Below, in pieces: positions 37,360 to 48,398 of a stretch of DNA of 64,000 nucleotides. The translations under genes were made by a program, and so were the position numbers. The stretch comes from Siphonodentalium dalli (Eukaryota; Mollusca; Scaphopoda; Gadilida; Siphonodentaliidae), in the NCBI GenBank assembly GCA_032622095.1, contig CP136066.1, positions 188,390,716-188,454,715 of the forward strand, read 5' to 3'. How positions within the stretch are numbered: the stretch's first letter is position 1; each line of letters starts with the position of its first letter. Under the pieces are notes generated by a model. That model saw only the letters and a list, made by a program, of their open reading frames with translations, made no database searches and was not told where the DNA came from.

Positions 37360-37515
37360 TCATTTGGAGGGGTGTTTAGAAAAAACTCAGCAGACGACGA
37401 ACAGATAAACAGAAGAGCAGAACCATCCCTATTAATTTGTGAGAAATGTTCAGCTAATAAGTTCAATAAACGACCATAGTTCTGAACATTTTATAAGGGA
37501 GCTACTCGACAATGA
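37360..37515 (+). mobile_element. Hairpin MITE, family K, copy 4
   Basis: Contains ATTCATTTGGAGGGGTGTTT and GAAATGTTCAGCTAATAAGT, then a shortened return arm TTCTGAACATTTTATAAGGG. It is related to the copies at 8.2 and 25.1-25.5 kb. It sits immediately left of the 48 bp satellite. Confidence 0.6.
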
Positions 37516-37556
37516 AAGTATATAAAGGGTGAACTTAGCTATGAGTGAATGGACAT

Positions 37557-39239
37557 CTTTCACACAATGAACTACTACTAATACGAATTACGAATAGCTT
37601 ATAGTATATTCACATAATAAACTACTACTGATAAGAATTGCGAATAGTTTATAGTAGTCACACAATGAACTATTACTGATACGAATTACGAATAGCTTAT
37701 AGTAGTCACACAATGAACTACTACTGATAAGAATTGCGAATAGCTTATAGTAGTCACACAATGAACTACTACTGATAAGAATTGCGAATAGCTTATAGTA
37801 GTCACACAATAAACTACTACTGATACGAATTACGAATAGTTTATCGTAGTCACACAATAAACTACTACTGATAAGAATTACGAATAGTTCATAGTAGTCA
37901 CATAATAAACTACTACTGATACGAATTACGAATAGTTTATAGTAGTCACACAATGAACTACTACTGATACGAATTACGAATAGTTTATAGTAGTCACATA
38001 ATAAACTATTACTGATACGAATTACGAATAGCTTATAGTAGTCACATAATAAACTACTACTGATACGAATTACGAATAGTTTATAGTAGTCACATAATAA
38101 ACTACTACTGATACGAATTACGAATAGTTTATAGTAGTCACACAATGAACTACTACTGATACGAATTACGAATAGCTTATAGTAGTCACACAATAAACTA
38201 TTACTGATACGAATTACGAATAGCTTATAGTAGTCACACAATGAACTACTACTGATACGAATTACTAATAGCTTATAGTAGTCACATAATAAACTATTAC
38301 TGATACGAATTACGAATAGCTTATAGTAGTCACACAATGAACTACTACTGATAAGAATTACGAAAACTTATAGTAGTCACATAATAAACTATTACTGATA
38401 CGAATTACGAATAGCTTATAGTAGTCACACAATGAACTATTACTGATACGAATTACTAATAGCTTATAGTAGTCACATAATAAACTATTACTGATACGAA
38501 TTACGAATAGCTTATAGTAGTCACATAATAAACTATTACTGATACGAATTACGAATAGCTTATAGTAGTCACACAATGAACTATTACTGATACGAATTAC
38601 GAATAGCTTATAGTAGTCACACAATGAACTACTACTGATAAGAATTGCGAATAGCTTATAGTAGTCACACAATGAACTACTACTGATAAGAATTGCGAAT
38701 AGCTTATAGTAGTCACACAATGAACTACTACTGATACGAATTGCGAATAGCTTATAGTAGTCACACAATGAACTACTACTGATACGAATTACTAATAGCT
38801 TATAGTAGTCACACAATGAACTACTACTGATAAGAATTGCGAATAGCTTATAGTAGTCACACAATGAACTACTACTGATACGAATTACTAATAGCTTATA
38901 GTAGTCACATAATAAACTATTACTGATACGAATTACGAATAGCTTATAGTAGTCACATAATAAACTATTACTGATACGAATTACGAATAGCTTATAGTAT
39001 ATTCACATAATAAACTATTACTGATACGAATTACGAATAGCTTATAGTATATTCACATAATAAACTACTACTGATACGAATTACGAATAGCTTATAGTAG
39101 TCACACAATGAACTACTACTGATACGAATTACGAATAGTTTATAGTAGTCACATAATAAACTACTACTGATACGAATTACGAATAGTTTATAGTAGTCAC
39201 ATAATAAACTACTACTGATAAGAATTACGAAAACTTATA
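37557..39239. repeat. 48 bp satellite array, about 35 copies
   Basis: The monomer runs GTAGTCACACAATGAACTAC, TACTGATACGAATTACGAAT, AGCTTATA (48 bp). Variation is mostly at a few sites: CACAATGAAC versus CATAATAAAC, TACGAATTACG versus TAAGAATTGCG, AGCTTATA versus AGTTTATA. A 2 bp longer junction (GTATATTCACAT) appears near 37604, 39000 and 39051. A 1 bp shorter one (CGAAAACTTATAG) appears near 38361 and 39229. Because 48 is a multiple of three, the minus strand stays open as 16-residue repeats over 249 and 168 codons. I do not regard these as genes. Confidence 0.97.
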
Positions 39240-39808
39240 GTATAGTCAGGGGGGGGGGTCGGAAAAAAAATTCAGGCACGTATGGCATTTTTTCCCTTTC
39301 GATCATTTTTTTGTACCCACCCACCCCCACCGCCAAATTTTTTTCCGTTTTCGGCAGTTTTTTCCGACCATTTTTTGACACCCACCCCCCTTTTAACACT
39401 AAAACAGAGATTTGCGGGGGGAAATTCACTGTAAACAGCTGTATATGAATTTCTGTGCATACTATTTATCATGGATGTTAACATGGACATGTAAATAGGA
39501 ATGAGTAATTTTGAGGTCATTCGGCCAAAAAAACATGGCTGCCAGCGGCCATCTTGGATTTCAAAATTTGCAACAAAATACAACACGATAACTGCCTGCA
39601 GTCAGTTTACCAGTTAGAATTACATTATTTCTCTCATTCAAACTGATTCAAAGTGGTTTTGAAGCCCAACTCATTGCCAAAACACTAAAAACAAGCAGGA
39701 TTTTTTTTTTTAGTTGCGGAAAAAATTGCTTGTTGGCGGCTTTGACCACCCACCCACCCCGGCATACGTGCCGGAAGAAATTTTTTCACCCCCCCCCCTG
39801 GTATAGTC
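39240..39808 (+). mobile_element. hAT-like MITE, family A, copy 2
   Basis: The element spans 39248-39800 with ends AGGGGGGG...TCGGAAAAA and TTTTTTCACCCCC...CTG. GGCACGTATG is repeated in inverse near both ends. GTATAGTC at 39240-39247 and 39801-39808 is an exact 8 bp duplication. It is the inverted counterpart of 6192-6738, sharing GCAAATCTCTGTTTTAGTG-type blocks and ATGGCTGCCAGCGGCCATCT. It sits exactly at the right edge of the 48 bp satellite. No transposase. Confidence 0.9.
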
Positions 39809-40035
39809 GTAAATTTTTCTGATGGTCCAAAAACCATTTTGCAGAATTTGTGAGGAAATAGTGCACTTCAAACTTCTTGCCACTCGCAGTTGGGTGATCA
39901 GGTTGTTTGTCGTGATTATTTTGTACGTAAATCTCACGTGCCCATGCTTTGCTTCTAGAAAGAGTAATCGTAACTACGGACATGGTAAAACTATACAACT
40001 GACAGAAAGAACACAAATTCGAGTGATGCAGTACC

Positions 40036-40078
40036 ATATTCGTAATTCCTATCAGTATACATGTAGTAGTTCATTATG
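40036..40078 (-). repeat. Isolated inverted satellite monomer fragment
   Basis: TTCGTAATTCCTATCAG and GTAGTAGTTCATTATG match the reverse complement of the 48 bp satellite monomer with a few changes. It is separated from the array by the MITE and about 230 bp of other sequence. Confidence 0.65.
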
Positions 40079-40132
40079 AGAAAGATGGCACATGACCAAT
40101 GAGTGGTGTCTGTGTGTCACTGTAATCGAGCT

Positions 40133-40310
40133 CAGGGATGGGGTAATGCGTAATGGTAATGCATTGTAATGCATTACATTTTCTCTAGTAATGCAAAGTA
40201 ATGTGTAATGCAGTCCATTATGCATTACATGTAATGCAAAAGAATACATTACTTCACAAAAAAGGCAAGTAATTCAATTACATTTGCATTACTTTCTGCA
40301 TTACATATGC
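40133..40310 (+). mobile_element. hAT-like MITE fragment rich in GTAATGCATTAC
   Basis: Begins CAGGGATGGGGTAATGCG and continues as overlapping GTAATG/CATTAC motifs. Such CAGGG-GTAATG sequences are common hAT-type MITE ends in animals. The far end is not clear. Confidence 0.65.
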
Positions 40311-40886
40311 TTAAAATGTTTAATTATGACTTCTTACCTTCATACATTACCTTGGAACAACAAACTGCTACTGTGAAGGCTGGTAAGTAAGATTTCAACC
40401 AACACTATGAGCATGGCCTCTTTGTCACATAGTACCATGTAATTAGGTCACATTATTTCGCTACAAAGCAGTGGTGCCACTGCCACTATGCATTGGTCTT
40501 CAATGGGGGTGTGGTTCGACCTCAGTATCCCCACACCATTGGGACTTAGGAATCTATAGACTTTACAACTCCATTTGCACCTTCGTCTTGAACTGAATCT
40601 TTTTGTTTGCAACTGGTATCCAATATTAGGAAAATAAAATTTATAGGCGAAAATTCAACTACTGGTAACTATTCTCACATGTCGAAAAATCGAGTTCAAA
40701 CTAAAATCAACCGTTGTCCATTGTCCAAGGTAGGGACGTAATTATCCGAATACTGGGACTAATAACACTCATTGTGTGGTGCATAGCTTTCAACCAGAGA
40801 CCTTCTGTTGTGCATCAAATGAATTTCTTATTACATATCACAAGGTTATAACATTGAGTATATATAATGCATTTTCAATATATCTA
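40311..40886. other. No gene recognised
   Basis: Unique-looking AT-rich sequence between two MITEs. No motif was recognised. Confidence 0.4.
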
Positions 40887-41326
40887 TTAAAAGTTATCAA
40901 TCCGATTCGATGGTCCCCATATAATCAGATCCCAACCATATCGTTTTTTTTAAATGCCGCTCCAGTTATCAGAATCGATTAATTGCCCACAAATAATGCT
41001 AACCATAGTCAACTATAGCATAAAATTGCCCAAAACTTGCAACATTTTATTCAACGAAATTTTGCCTGTTTGTCAAATATCTGAGACAAAAAAGCCACTT
41101 GATTTTAGAGTTATCCATCTTAATCCGCAATTTGGTCAGATTCTGTCTTCTCGTCGAACTTTTACTGGTCCACTAAAAATTATCGGTGGTGAAAAATAAT
41201 AGATTTAAAAATTCGATATCTGATCACTCTGATGGGTGGGTTCCTCGACTCGAATCAAATATTTTTTACCCCCGACGCCAAGGAAATAGTAATTTGCGAG
41301 CGTTAATTCGGATAATGTATCTTTAA
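40887..41326 (+). mobile_element. TTAA MITE, family R, copy 3
   Basis: TTAA flanks at 40887-40890 and 41323-41326. It has AATCCGATTCGATGGTCCCC near the left end, TTATCAGAATCGATTAATTG inside and CGACTCGAATCAAATATTTT near the right end, all shared with the other family R copies. Confidence 0.85.
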
Positions 41327-41445
41327 GCTATACACCATGTAATGATGGTTATTATTGCCATTATTTAAAATCACTCATAATTGTCACATTAAAAATCTTC
41401 ATTAGATTTCCATTACGACGAAATTATTCACGATATTTTAGTATC

Positions 41446-41739
41446 TTAAAGGGGGACTGTACACTAAATCCGGACCATCTCAAATAACAGAATATATGCA
41501 ACAAATAATGAATTTGAGCCATGGATGAGTGTAAAATACACTCATTTACTTTATGAACGGTGTAAAACAACATGGTAATTATAATGAAAATTAGTTTATT
41601 TAAATCGTATATATAGCACATGAGTGTATTTTGCACTCATCCATGGCTCAAATTCATTCAATTTGTTGCATATATTCTGTTGAGTATAATAGGAGATGAT
41701 CCCATAAATGGCCAGATTTAGCGTACAGTACCCCTTTAA
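41446..41739. mobile_element. TTAA MITE, family T, complete copy
   Basis: TTAA at 41446-41449 and 41736-41739. Ends are AGGGGGACTGTACACTAAAT and GATTTAGCGTACAGTACCCC. Inside, ATTTGAGCCATGGATGAGTG and CACTCATCCATGGCTCAAAT form a second inverted pair, so the whole element is close to palindromic. Diverged relatives lie at 8.9, 57.5 and 60.0 kb. Confidence 0.9.
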
Positions 41740-41789
41740 ATAGTATTTGGTAATGACTCACTCTATATCATGCCATCAATTTCTTATCA

Positions 41790-42150
41790 CTTTCATGATG
41801 GGAGCTTCTTGAATTTTTGCGAAAACCCTGTGCGTGACAATACATTCTCTTATATGTGCGAGTCGACCATATAGGTCGCCTCGCATATATAAGAGAATGC
41901 ATTGGCCTAACAAATTTTATATTATTTTTATGATTGTTAAAAAATGTAAGAACAAATTTAAAAAGTGATAAAAAAAATGTTAAAGAATGTAAGAAATAAT
42001 GATAAAAAATTATAACAATTGTTAAAGAATACAAGAAAAAAATTATAAAAATTGATAAAGAATGTAAGAAAAAAATAATAAAAAAATTAAAGAATGTAAG
42101 AAAAAATGATGAAATTGTTAAAGAATATAAGACAAAATGATAAACAAAAT
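41790..42150 (+). mobile_element. Hairpin MITE, family H, right end lost
   Basis: The left end CTTTCATGATGGGAGCTTCT is followed by GAAAACCCTGTG and a full hairpin (41843-41909) of the CGACC/GGTCG apex type. The AT-rich internal phrase TTGTTAAAGAATGTAAGAAA has expanded into about five imperfect copies up to 42150. The second hairpin and the right end are absent. Confidence 0.75.
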
Positions 42151-42439
42151 TAATGCTTGAAATTTCCTATTGTCGTGATCGACCCTCGAATCCCACACAT
42201 TTGGTATAGCACCTCCAAAGTCTTGTCGCTACGCCCCTGATTCTAATTGACTCCCATGAAATATATTCAGCTAACCGCCGACATCTACAACATCATGTAA
42301 GTGCCACAGCTTAATCACTATAGAGTGTCATACGGGAGGTAGCTTCCACGAATATAGCTCTTTGTATATATACATATTCAAATGCGTTATTGTGTGGGCT
42401 TCGTCAACTTAAATTGTGCCTGTTCTCCTGAAAACTCGC

Positions 42440-42690
42440 ACATTATCTGCTTATAATATAACTTGTTTTAAGTAGATAATCTGGTTAGAATCGCCTCATT
42501 TTGAGTCAATAGTGTGCTGAAAATGAGAGCATTTTAGTCATATTATCGACTCATAATGAGGCGCTTCTCAGCAGATAATGTGCGGACAATGACACAAATA
42601 AGCCAACTCACGACTTTTCAGGTGTACGCTCTTTAACATGAGTTTTCATTGTGGCCCGCGCCACAAAACGAAATAACGGGTATGAGTCAA
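42440..42690 (-). repeat. Dispersed repeat U, inverted copy
   Basis: In reverse complement this reads ATTTCGTTTTGTGGCGCGGG, CCACAATGAAAAC, AAAGAGCGTACACCTG, AGTCGTGAGTTGG and CTCATTATGAGTCGATAAT. This is the same order as the plus-strand copies at 43.5, 45.2 and 46.3 kb. Confidence 0.65.
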
Positions 42691-42826
42691 TTATCTGCTC
42701 ATTTGATAATCAAATGATCACATTATGTACCTATTTCGATTATGTGCGTATTTGCGCGAGAATATGTTATAAATTGACACAACCAATACCAGTACTGACC
42801 AGAATTCGACACAACCTGCAGTCGGC

Positions 42827-43206
42827 TCATTTATGACCCGCCATATCAAATCCAGTCGTAAGTCGGGATTTTTTTTACCCTGTGCCAATGCATTCTCTTA
42901 TATATGCGAGTCGACCATAGGTCGCCTCGCATATATAAGAGAATGCATTGGCCTAACAATTTTTTATCATGTTTTTTAAATAAATGTTTCTTACAATTTC
43001 GTCTGCTCATGTTTGTCTGGGGCTCTGTGGGTGAAATTATAAAATTGTTAAAAGAATACAAGAAAAAATTATTAAAATTGTTAGGCCAATGCATTCTCTT
43101 ATATATGCGAGGCGACCTATGGTCGACTCGCATATATAAGAGAATGCATTGGCACAGGGTAAAAAAATCCCGACTTACGACTGGATTTGATATGGCGGGT
43201 CACATT
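42827..43206. mobile_element. Hairpin MITE, family S, copy 2
   Basis: Ends TGACCCGCCATATCAAATCC (42833) and GGATTTGATATGGCGGGTCA (43200), extending through GTCGTAAGTCGGGATT. CATTTA lies directly outside both ends. Two hairpins at 42888-42950 and 43086-43152 lie in opposite orientation. It is nearly identical in its ends and hairpins to 17501-17906, but the spacer between the hairpins differs. Confidence 0.9.
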
Positions 43207-43521
43207 TATATAGCACAAACACCGTACAAACGACAACAGCCATGTTTAGATTAGTCCATGTCAATTTTCAAGAATTACAATACTCTAAATGTTCATGTGC
43301 GACGACAACATCGTCTAATTGCTGCTGAAGTTGTTGAACAGTGCGTGTGAAATTGACATCAGAACACCAGAACTGAACAAGCTGAAAGGCCGCACACACT
43401 ATATGGTATGTTTTAGATTTCGCGGTCAAATAATGAGCAGTTGAAAACTGTTGCACGGAGTTTGTTTGGAGAATAGAATATAGCCCTATCTCTATACTGC
43501 CTGCACAACATATCTTCGTGT

Positions 43522-43685
43522 AAATATTCACATATATAGGTTCATATCGGATAAAGCCATATTGGACTTATACCCGTTATTCCGTTGGATGGCGTGGGCC
43601 ACAGTGAAACACATTATAAAGGCAGTGCATCTGGTAAGTCGTGATTTTGTTTATTCGTGTTATTTTCCACCTTGAAATAGTCCCA
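43522..43685 (+). repeat. Dispersed repeat U, copy 2
   Basis: Contains AAATATTCACATATATAGGT, CCATATTGGACTTATA, CGTTATTCCGTTGGATGGCG, CCACAGTGAAA and GCATCTGGTAAGTCGTGA. The same blocks in the same order occur at 45.2 and 46.3 kb. Confidence 0.65.
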
Positions 43686-45174
43686 TATATAAAATAAAAA
43701 GCCCATATTGTGCTTATTTTTACGAAATAGTCTGGTCTGCAGCAAAACGGCCGAACAAAAAGTTTCAACAACTGCATGGTTCTGTGGTTAACGGAAAATA
43801 AGACCTCGCAAGAAATACACAGAAAATTCAACTTTAAACACAACAGAATATTCTGGTTCGAAATACCCCCTCCCCAGTAAACTTGCCGGTGCAGGTAGTT
43901 TCCGGTCGCATTCTGATACATGATGGCACTGGCCTATACTGTAATGTTGTACTGTTTGCCATAGACTTGTGACTGATCACTCGAAATTACTTCTAATAGT
44001 GTATATGTAGTACCTTATGGGAGAATTGAAATCTTACTTTAATGAGTTAGCAATAACACCTCGTTCACTGCTGCCTGCAGTTGCCAGGGCTGGTCCGGCA
44101 TTGGTTCTGCGTGCATAATGGAATGGTGCCGGCAACCAGTACCAACCGACATGGCAAACGACATGTTGCCAGTACTGGCCCAGTACCGACATGTGTATTG
44201 GTCGGGACCACGAGAGTCTTCGGGTGCTAAGGATGGCTCTCACAGTAAAGGATACCACTGCTATTTAGAAGTCAAGCGTATTATTATTATACTGATAACA
44301 GCAGATAGGAAAATATGCTAAATAAAGCCATATTGATCCCGATTGTTCTTATATTTATAACTCAGCTCATGATGCTAAACCGCCAGAACGGATCTGAGCG
44401 ACATCGGGTTCCAATCGGCTGTTATTTTATTATATTACTATCATTCTGGAAAGCCCAAAGTGCCCACCTGGTTTTGGGCGGGGAGGGGTAGCTCAGCGTC
44501 GCCACATTGTCCTGATTCTGGTGCTCCTATACAAAGAAGAAAAGAGCGGTCGACAGCAATGCCGAATCATCAACTGATTGGCAGTTCTGTATACATTCAA
44601 TAGGGGTAGCTGAACACAGCCCGCATAGGAATTTACACGGATCTTATGTTGTACAACCAACAATCAGAACAAGAAAATAGCAGATTTCGCAAGAAGTCTG
44701 CGAATCGATTGCAGAAAATGAAAAAGCTCCCGCGCTAATTGAATTAAGCTAGCAAGGAAATGGAGTTTAGATAGAAGTGACTATTCTCATTGGTGGCGGT
44801 TAATAAATTGCATTTTTCTTCGCCGACAATAGGAATTTATTATTTTATGTCATATTGGGTATATTGGCCGTGCCATTTATTATCTCGCCGTCTTCACTCG
44901 GACATTCATTCCATGAAAATAATACGCCAGCCACTTTACTCAAGTAGACAACACTTTATGAAATACGATCGTGGTTCCGTAGGTCCGCCATTCAAGATGC
45001 CAGATTATATGTTTGGTTGTAATTTGAATGCCGTCTGCCTGATGGCGGGGTTGTCAGGAATAAACGTTATAAGTGCATCTCCACCCTTTATTTGGGGACA
45101 TTTGTGGGGGTTTGAGTTTTACTTACCATTTTGACAACATATACTCGCACAAATAGGTTAATAATCGATATATA
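43686..45174. other. No gene recognised
   Basis: Unique-looking sequence. The longest frames (114 aa each strand) match nothing I know. A TAGCTCAGC A-box-like string near 44490 lacks the rest of a tRNA. Confidence 0.4.
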
Positions 45175-45430
45175 ATATTCACACATGTTCATTTTGGATT
45201 ATTTGATTCTGAACTGAATATTATATGCGTTATTCGGTTTTATGGCGCGGGACACAATGAAAGCACATTTTAAAGAGCGTACATCTGGTAAGTCGTGAGT
45301 TGGTTTATTCGTCTTATTTTCCGCCCATAATAAACATTATGAGTCGATAATGGCACTAAAACACTCTCATTGTCAGTTCATTATGGGCTCAAAATGAGGT
45401 GATTCTAAGATGATTATGAACCTAATAAAA
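45175..45430 (+). repeat. Dispersed repeat U, copy 3
   Basis: Contains TATTCACACATGTTCATTTT, GTTATTCGGTTTTATGGCGC, CACAATGAAAGCAC, AAAGAGCGTACATCTGGTAA and GTCGTGAGTTGGTTTATTCG. It also shares ATTATGAGTCGATAATGG with the inverted copy at 42.5 kb. Confidence 0.65.
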
Positions 45431-45584
45431 TCATATTATAAGCCGATCATTTACGAACAGGCTAATTTTTAACACACCACCCAACCCCATAAAGCGATTC
45501 ATAATATACAGGTTTCAAACCTGTGAATTATGTGTTACATTTCCACGTTCTTTGCATAAAAATAGACAGGTTCAGCAACACGTA

Positions 45585-45795
45585 CTTTTACTTGTAACGT
45601 GTGTTGCTATGGTATTGCTATGAACACACGATTGGCGGAGAAAGTCATGTGATTTTATAGCGCCAAGCTACACGTTTTGAGATATCGCCCAACTTTTAAC
45701 GTGCGTTGCTGTGAAATGGAGGTGCACGTGGCGAGAAGAGTCAGATAATTATATGGCGCCAAACATACACGTTTTATATATCGGCCAACGTCGGT
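45585..45795 (+). repeat. Diverged direct duplication, about 110 bp
   Basis: Two successive units share an AACGTG(T/C)GTTGCT start, a GGCG(A/G)AGAA block, ATGGCGCCAA or ATAGCGCCAA and ACACGTTTT with a following TATCGGCCAA or TATCGCCCAA. No function was inferred. Confidence 0.6.
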
Positions 45796-46297
45796 GGCGA
45801 GAACAATGGGTCACAATGCGACCTGAAAATATATCTTCGCGCAGTGGTATATATGCGTGCACAGCGTTGATGAGAAGCTTGGATTATTCCTCACCGCTAC
45901 TATTTTCGTATACGTATGCTACACTTTGAGCACAACACTTCTAAATGGTTTGATCGTGTATGCCAAATGATCACGCGAGTCGGTTACCTCTGTTGGCAAC
46001 GACAACACACGTTACACGTACGTGTGGCTGAACCTGGATAATGTCGTGAAAATACGTGATACACCAATACGCGGACTATAGATATGCCACGAAATAGACT
46101 CGTGACCATTTATCAGCATTTCCACACAGTCAGTAGTGTCCATATAGAACCGAGTGTAACAAACGATCTTTATTATAAAGCCATACAACAAATGCCCTTT
46201 ATTGTTCCACGGGCAAAGCATTCTATGTTCAAAGGGAAATATGTCCAATGCATTGTGAGATTTCATAAATTTATCGTGCGAAATATGTTCAAAATGG

Positions 46298-46475
46298 ACC
46301 TAAATATTCACATAGGTTCATATTGGACTTATTGTATTCTTAATTCAGCCCTATAGTGGACTTAAATCCGTTATTCCGTTTTGTAGCGCGTGCCACAGTG
46401 AAAACACATTATATATGAAGAGCGTGAATCTGGTTAGTCGATTTCGGTTCATTTCGAGTGTAATTCAGATTTATA
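46298..46475 (+). repeat. Dispersed repeat U, copy 4
   Basis: Contains AATATTCACATAGGTTCATA, TTGGACTTATTG, CGTTATTCCGTTTTGTAGCG, GCCACAGTGAAAACAC and GAATCTGGTTAGTCG. The copies at 43.5, 45.2 and 46.3 kb share one orientation within 3 kb. Confidence 0.65.
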
Positions 46476-47431
46476 CAGCTTAATTACTGGACAATTCTAG
46501 GCCATAGATGTTTCTTATGCAAAAATTGGCGGACTTTATACAATGAATATTGCCCCTATGATACATATTGCGCCAACTTCTCGTATTTATATATTTGAGG
46601 ATCGAAGCTTTGGATATCTGCGTAGTATTTTCGAGAGTTATGTAACGATAAACGACAAAAGCAATTCAAGGACTTTGCGAAATGCACAAATATTTCTTTT
46701 ATACGTCGATGTAACGATGCTGTTTTATAAAGTTGATATAGGAGGTATGCCTTGCCATTATGTGAAGAATAAACCCCCAAGAGGTTGTTCAATCGCCCCC
46801 CACCACTACTGATGCACCCGAGTCGGCTGAAAAGACACCGAATCTTGACCTCTCTTCATGACTCACTACAAAGATAGGCAACTCTATACTTGATATAATT
46901 CCACTCAGCCGGTTCATTGCGTTGATCGCAGGCAGATAATGAGAATTTGAGAGTTAGACATAAAATAGAAAAAAAATAAGAAATGAACATAATTCGAGAA
47001 TGTCGTAAAAGTGCCACATTTTATTTGTGTATTATGTGTACACTGCAGTGCTTCTGGCGTACATAGAGTACACAAGTATAAGTCGGTGAACCAAGATCAC
47101 TGATCACTATACAGGGGCGGTAATAGTATATATTTTCGGTAGGTATAGGGTATATAATTCGCACTTAATTTCTACTCAAATTCCCACCACTTTAATTTCT
47201 GTCCCGTTTCTGATCATCAAAGGCGATAGCAAACATTAAATATCGCCTGCAATGACTCAAACGAATTGACGTTCAAATAAGAAAAAAAAGCGAAATTTGA
47301 CCTCTGAAACTTGCAATTAAACTTATAAGATCACGGGGATCGAAAGAATGCAATATTCCAGCTTTTTTCACATTTTAATTTCAAGTGAGTCAAACGCTGA
47401 TCATCAATGGACGCTCTCTATTGCTCAGTGC
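46476..47431. other. No gene recognised
   Basis: Two overlapping frames of 89 and 78 aa on opposite strands near 46550 are not recognisable. Nothing else was noted. Confidence 0.4.
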
Positions 47432-47718
47432 TTAACCCTTTCAGTGCCAGGGGCCGATCTCATCGGCCCTAATTTACGGTCTGTAAAATCGGCCCTAAAA
47501 AAAATTAAAAATTAAAAAACAAAATTTGGTTGAATTTTGTTTGGGTATGCTTAAGCATGCTATAGCGAATTTAAAAACAAACTGGATAAAACCTTAGGGG
47601 CATGTTATAACTCAAAACTATCACCAAGTACATGGTCGACTCGCATATATAAGAGAATGCATTGGCACAGGGTATATGGGTTGATACAAAAATCGGACTT
47701 GGCACTGAAAGGGTTTAA
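47432..47718. mobile_element. TTAA MITE carrying a half hairpin
   Basis: TTAA at 47432-47435 and 47715-47718. Ends are CCCTTTCAGTGCCAGGGGCC and CTTGGCACTGAAAGGG. Inside, 47634-47672 is exactly one arm and the apex start of the common hairpin (GGTCGACTCGCATATATAAG onward, ending TTGGCACAGGG), with no return arm. The ends are a further variant of the CCCTTT type. Confidence 0.85.
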
Positions 47719-47734
47719 TAACAAGTTTTCTAAA

Positions 47735-47890
47735 TTCTATGATTTTCTATCCCATGCATAAGAGTGTAAGATAAGCAACATCCACCCACACGGTTATACT
47801 AAATTCGCGAATATATGATTTAAAAAAATTGGAAGAAGATATCCGAACCGTGATTATACAAAAAGCTGTTACATTCTCATTCGTTTGTAT
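47735..47890 (+). repeat. Duplicated segment V, copy 1
   Basis: Blocks CACACGGTTATACTAAATTC, AATTGGAAGAAGATATCCGA and ACCGTGAT recur at 50170-50320 in the same order and orientation. Confidence 0.7.
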
Positions 47891-47921
47891 ATATTTCTCC
47901 CTATCTGATTTTGATAAGAGA

Positions 47922-48398
47922 TTAAAGGTACCCAATCCGATAAAACTCCTCTAAATTACTATTTCAATGGCTTCGGGGGTCAAAAATATTTGATTCGAGT
48001 CGAGGAAGTCACCCATCAAAGCTCAGATTTGTTAGATATCGATTTTAGAAATCTATTATTTTTCATTATCGGGAATACTATCTGGCCCAGAACTCAGTCA
48101 AAATTGCGTTAAAATTACCACTTGATTTTAGAGTTATCCATCCTTGTCTGTTTGAATAGATTTGGAGTACACATCCAGAGCAGATTACGGCAGTTATTAG
48201 TACTCATCTCGAGAACATAACAAATTTCAAAAATCAATATCTAATAACTCTGAGCTTTGTTTGATGGGTTCCTCGACTCGAATCAAATATTTTTTACCCC
48301 CAAAGCCAAAGAAATAGTAATATAGGACCCTCTGATCGGATTGTTGTTGTTGGAATCTGTTGAGATGGGGACCCTCTTTACGGATTGAGTACCTTTAA
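47922..48398 (+). mobile_element. TTAA MITE, family R, copy 4, near-palindromic
   Basis: TTAA at 47922-47925 and 48395-48398. Ends are AGGTACCCAATCCG and CGGATTGAGTACCT. Here the GGCTTCGGGGGTCAAAAATA block is present at both sides in opposite orientation, so the element is close to a full inverted repeat, unlike copies 1-3. Confidence 0.85.

Noticed and set aside
37588-38864. 249 and 168 aa minus-strand frames with 16-residue repeats
   Set aside because: They arise from the 48 bp satellite (a multiple of three); monomer changes alter residues freely and a 1 bp deletion breaks the frame.
37557-39239. CRISPR-like array
   Set aside because: Monomers are contiguous without unique spacers, and the genome is eukaryotic.
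18027-43254. Recurring frames starting MRVDHRSPRIYKRMHW on both strands
   Set aside because: They are translations of the MITE hairpins, readable from either strand because the hairpin is palindromic.
44480-44530. GGGGTAGCTCAGC, resembling a tRNA 5' end
   Set aside because: No D-loop continuation, anticodon arm or B box follows.
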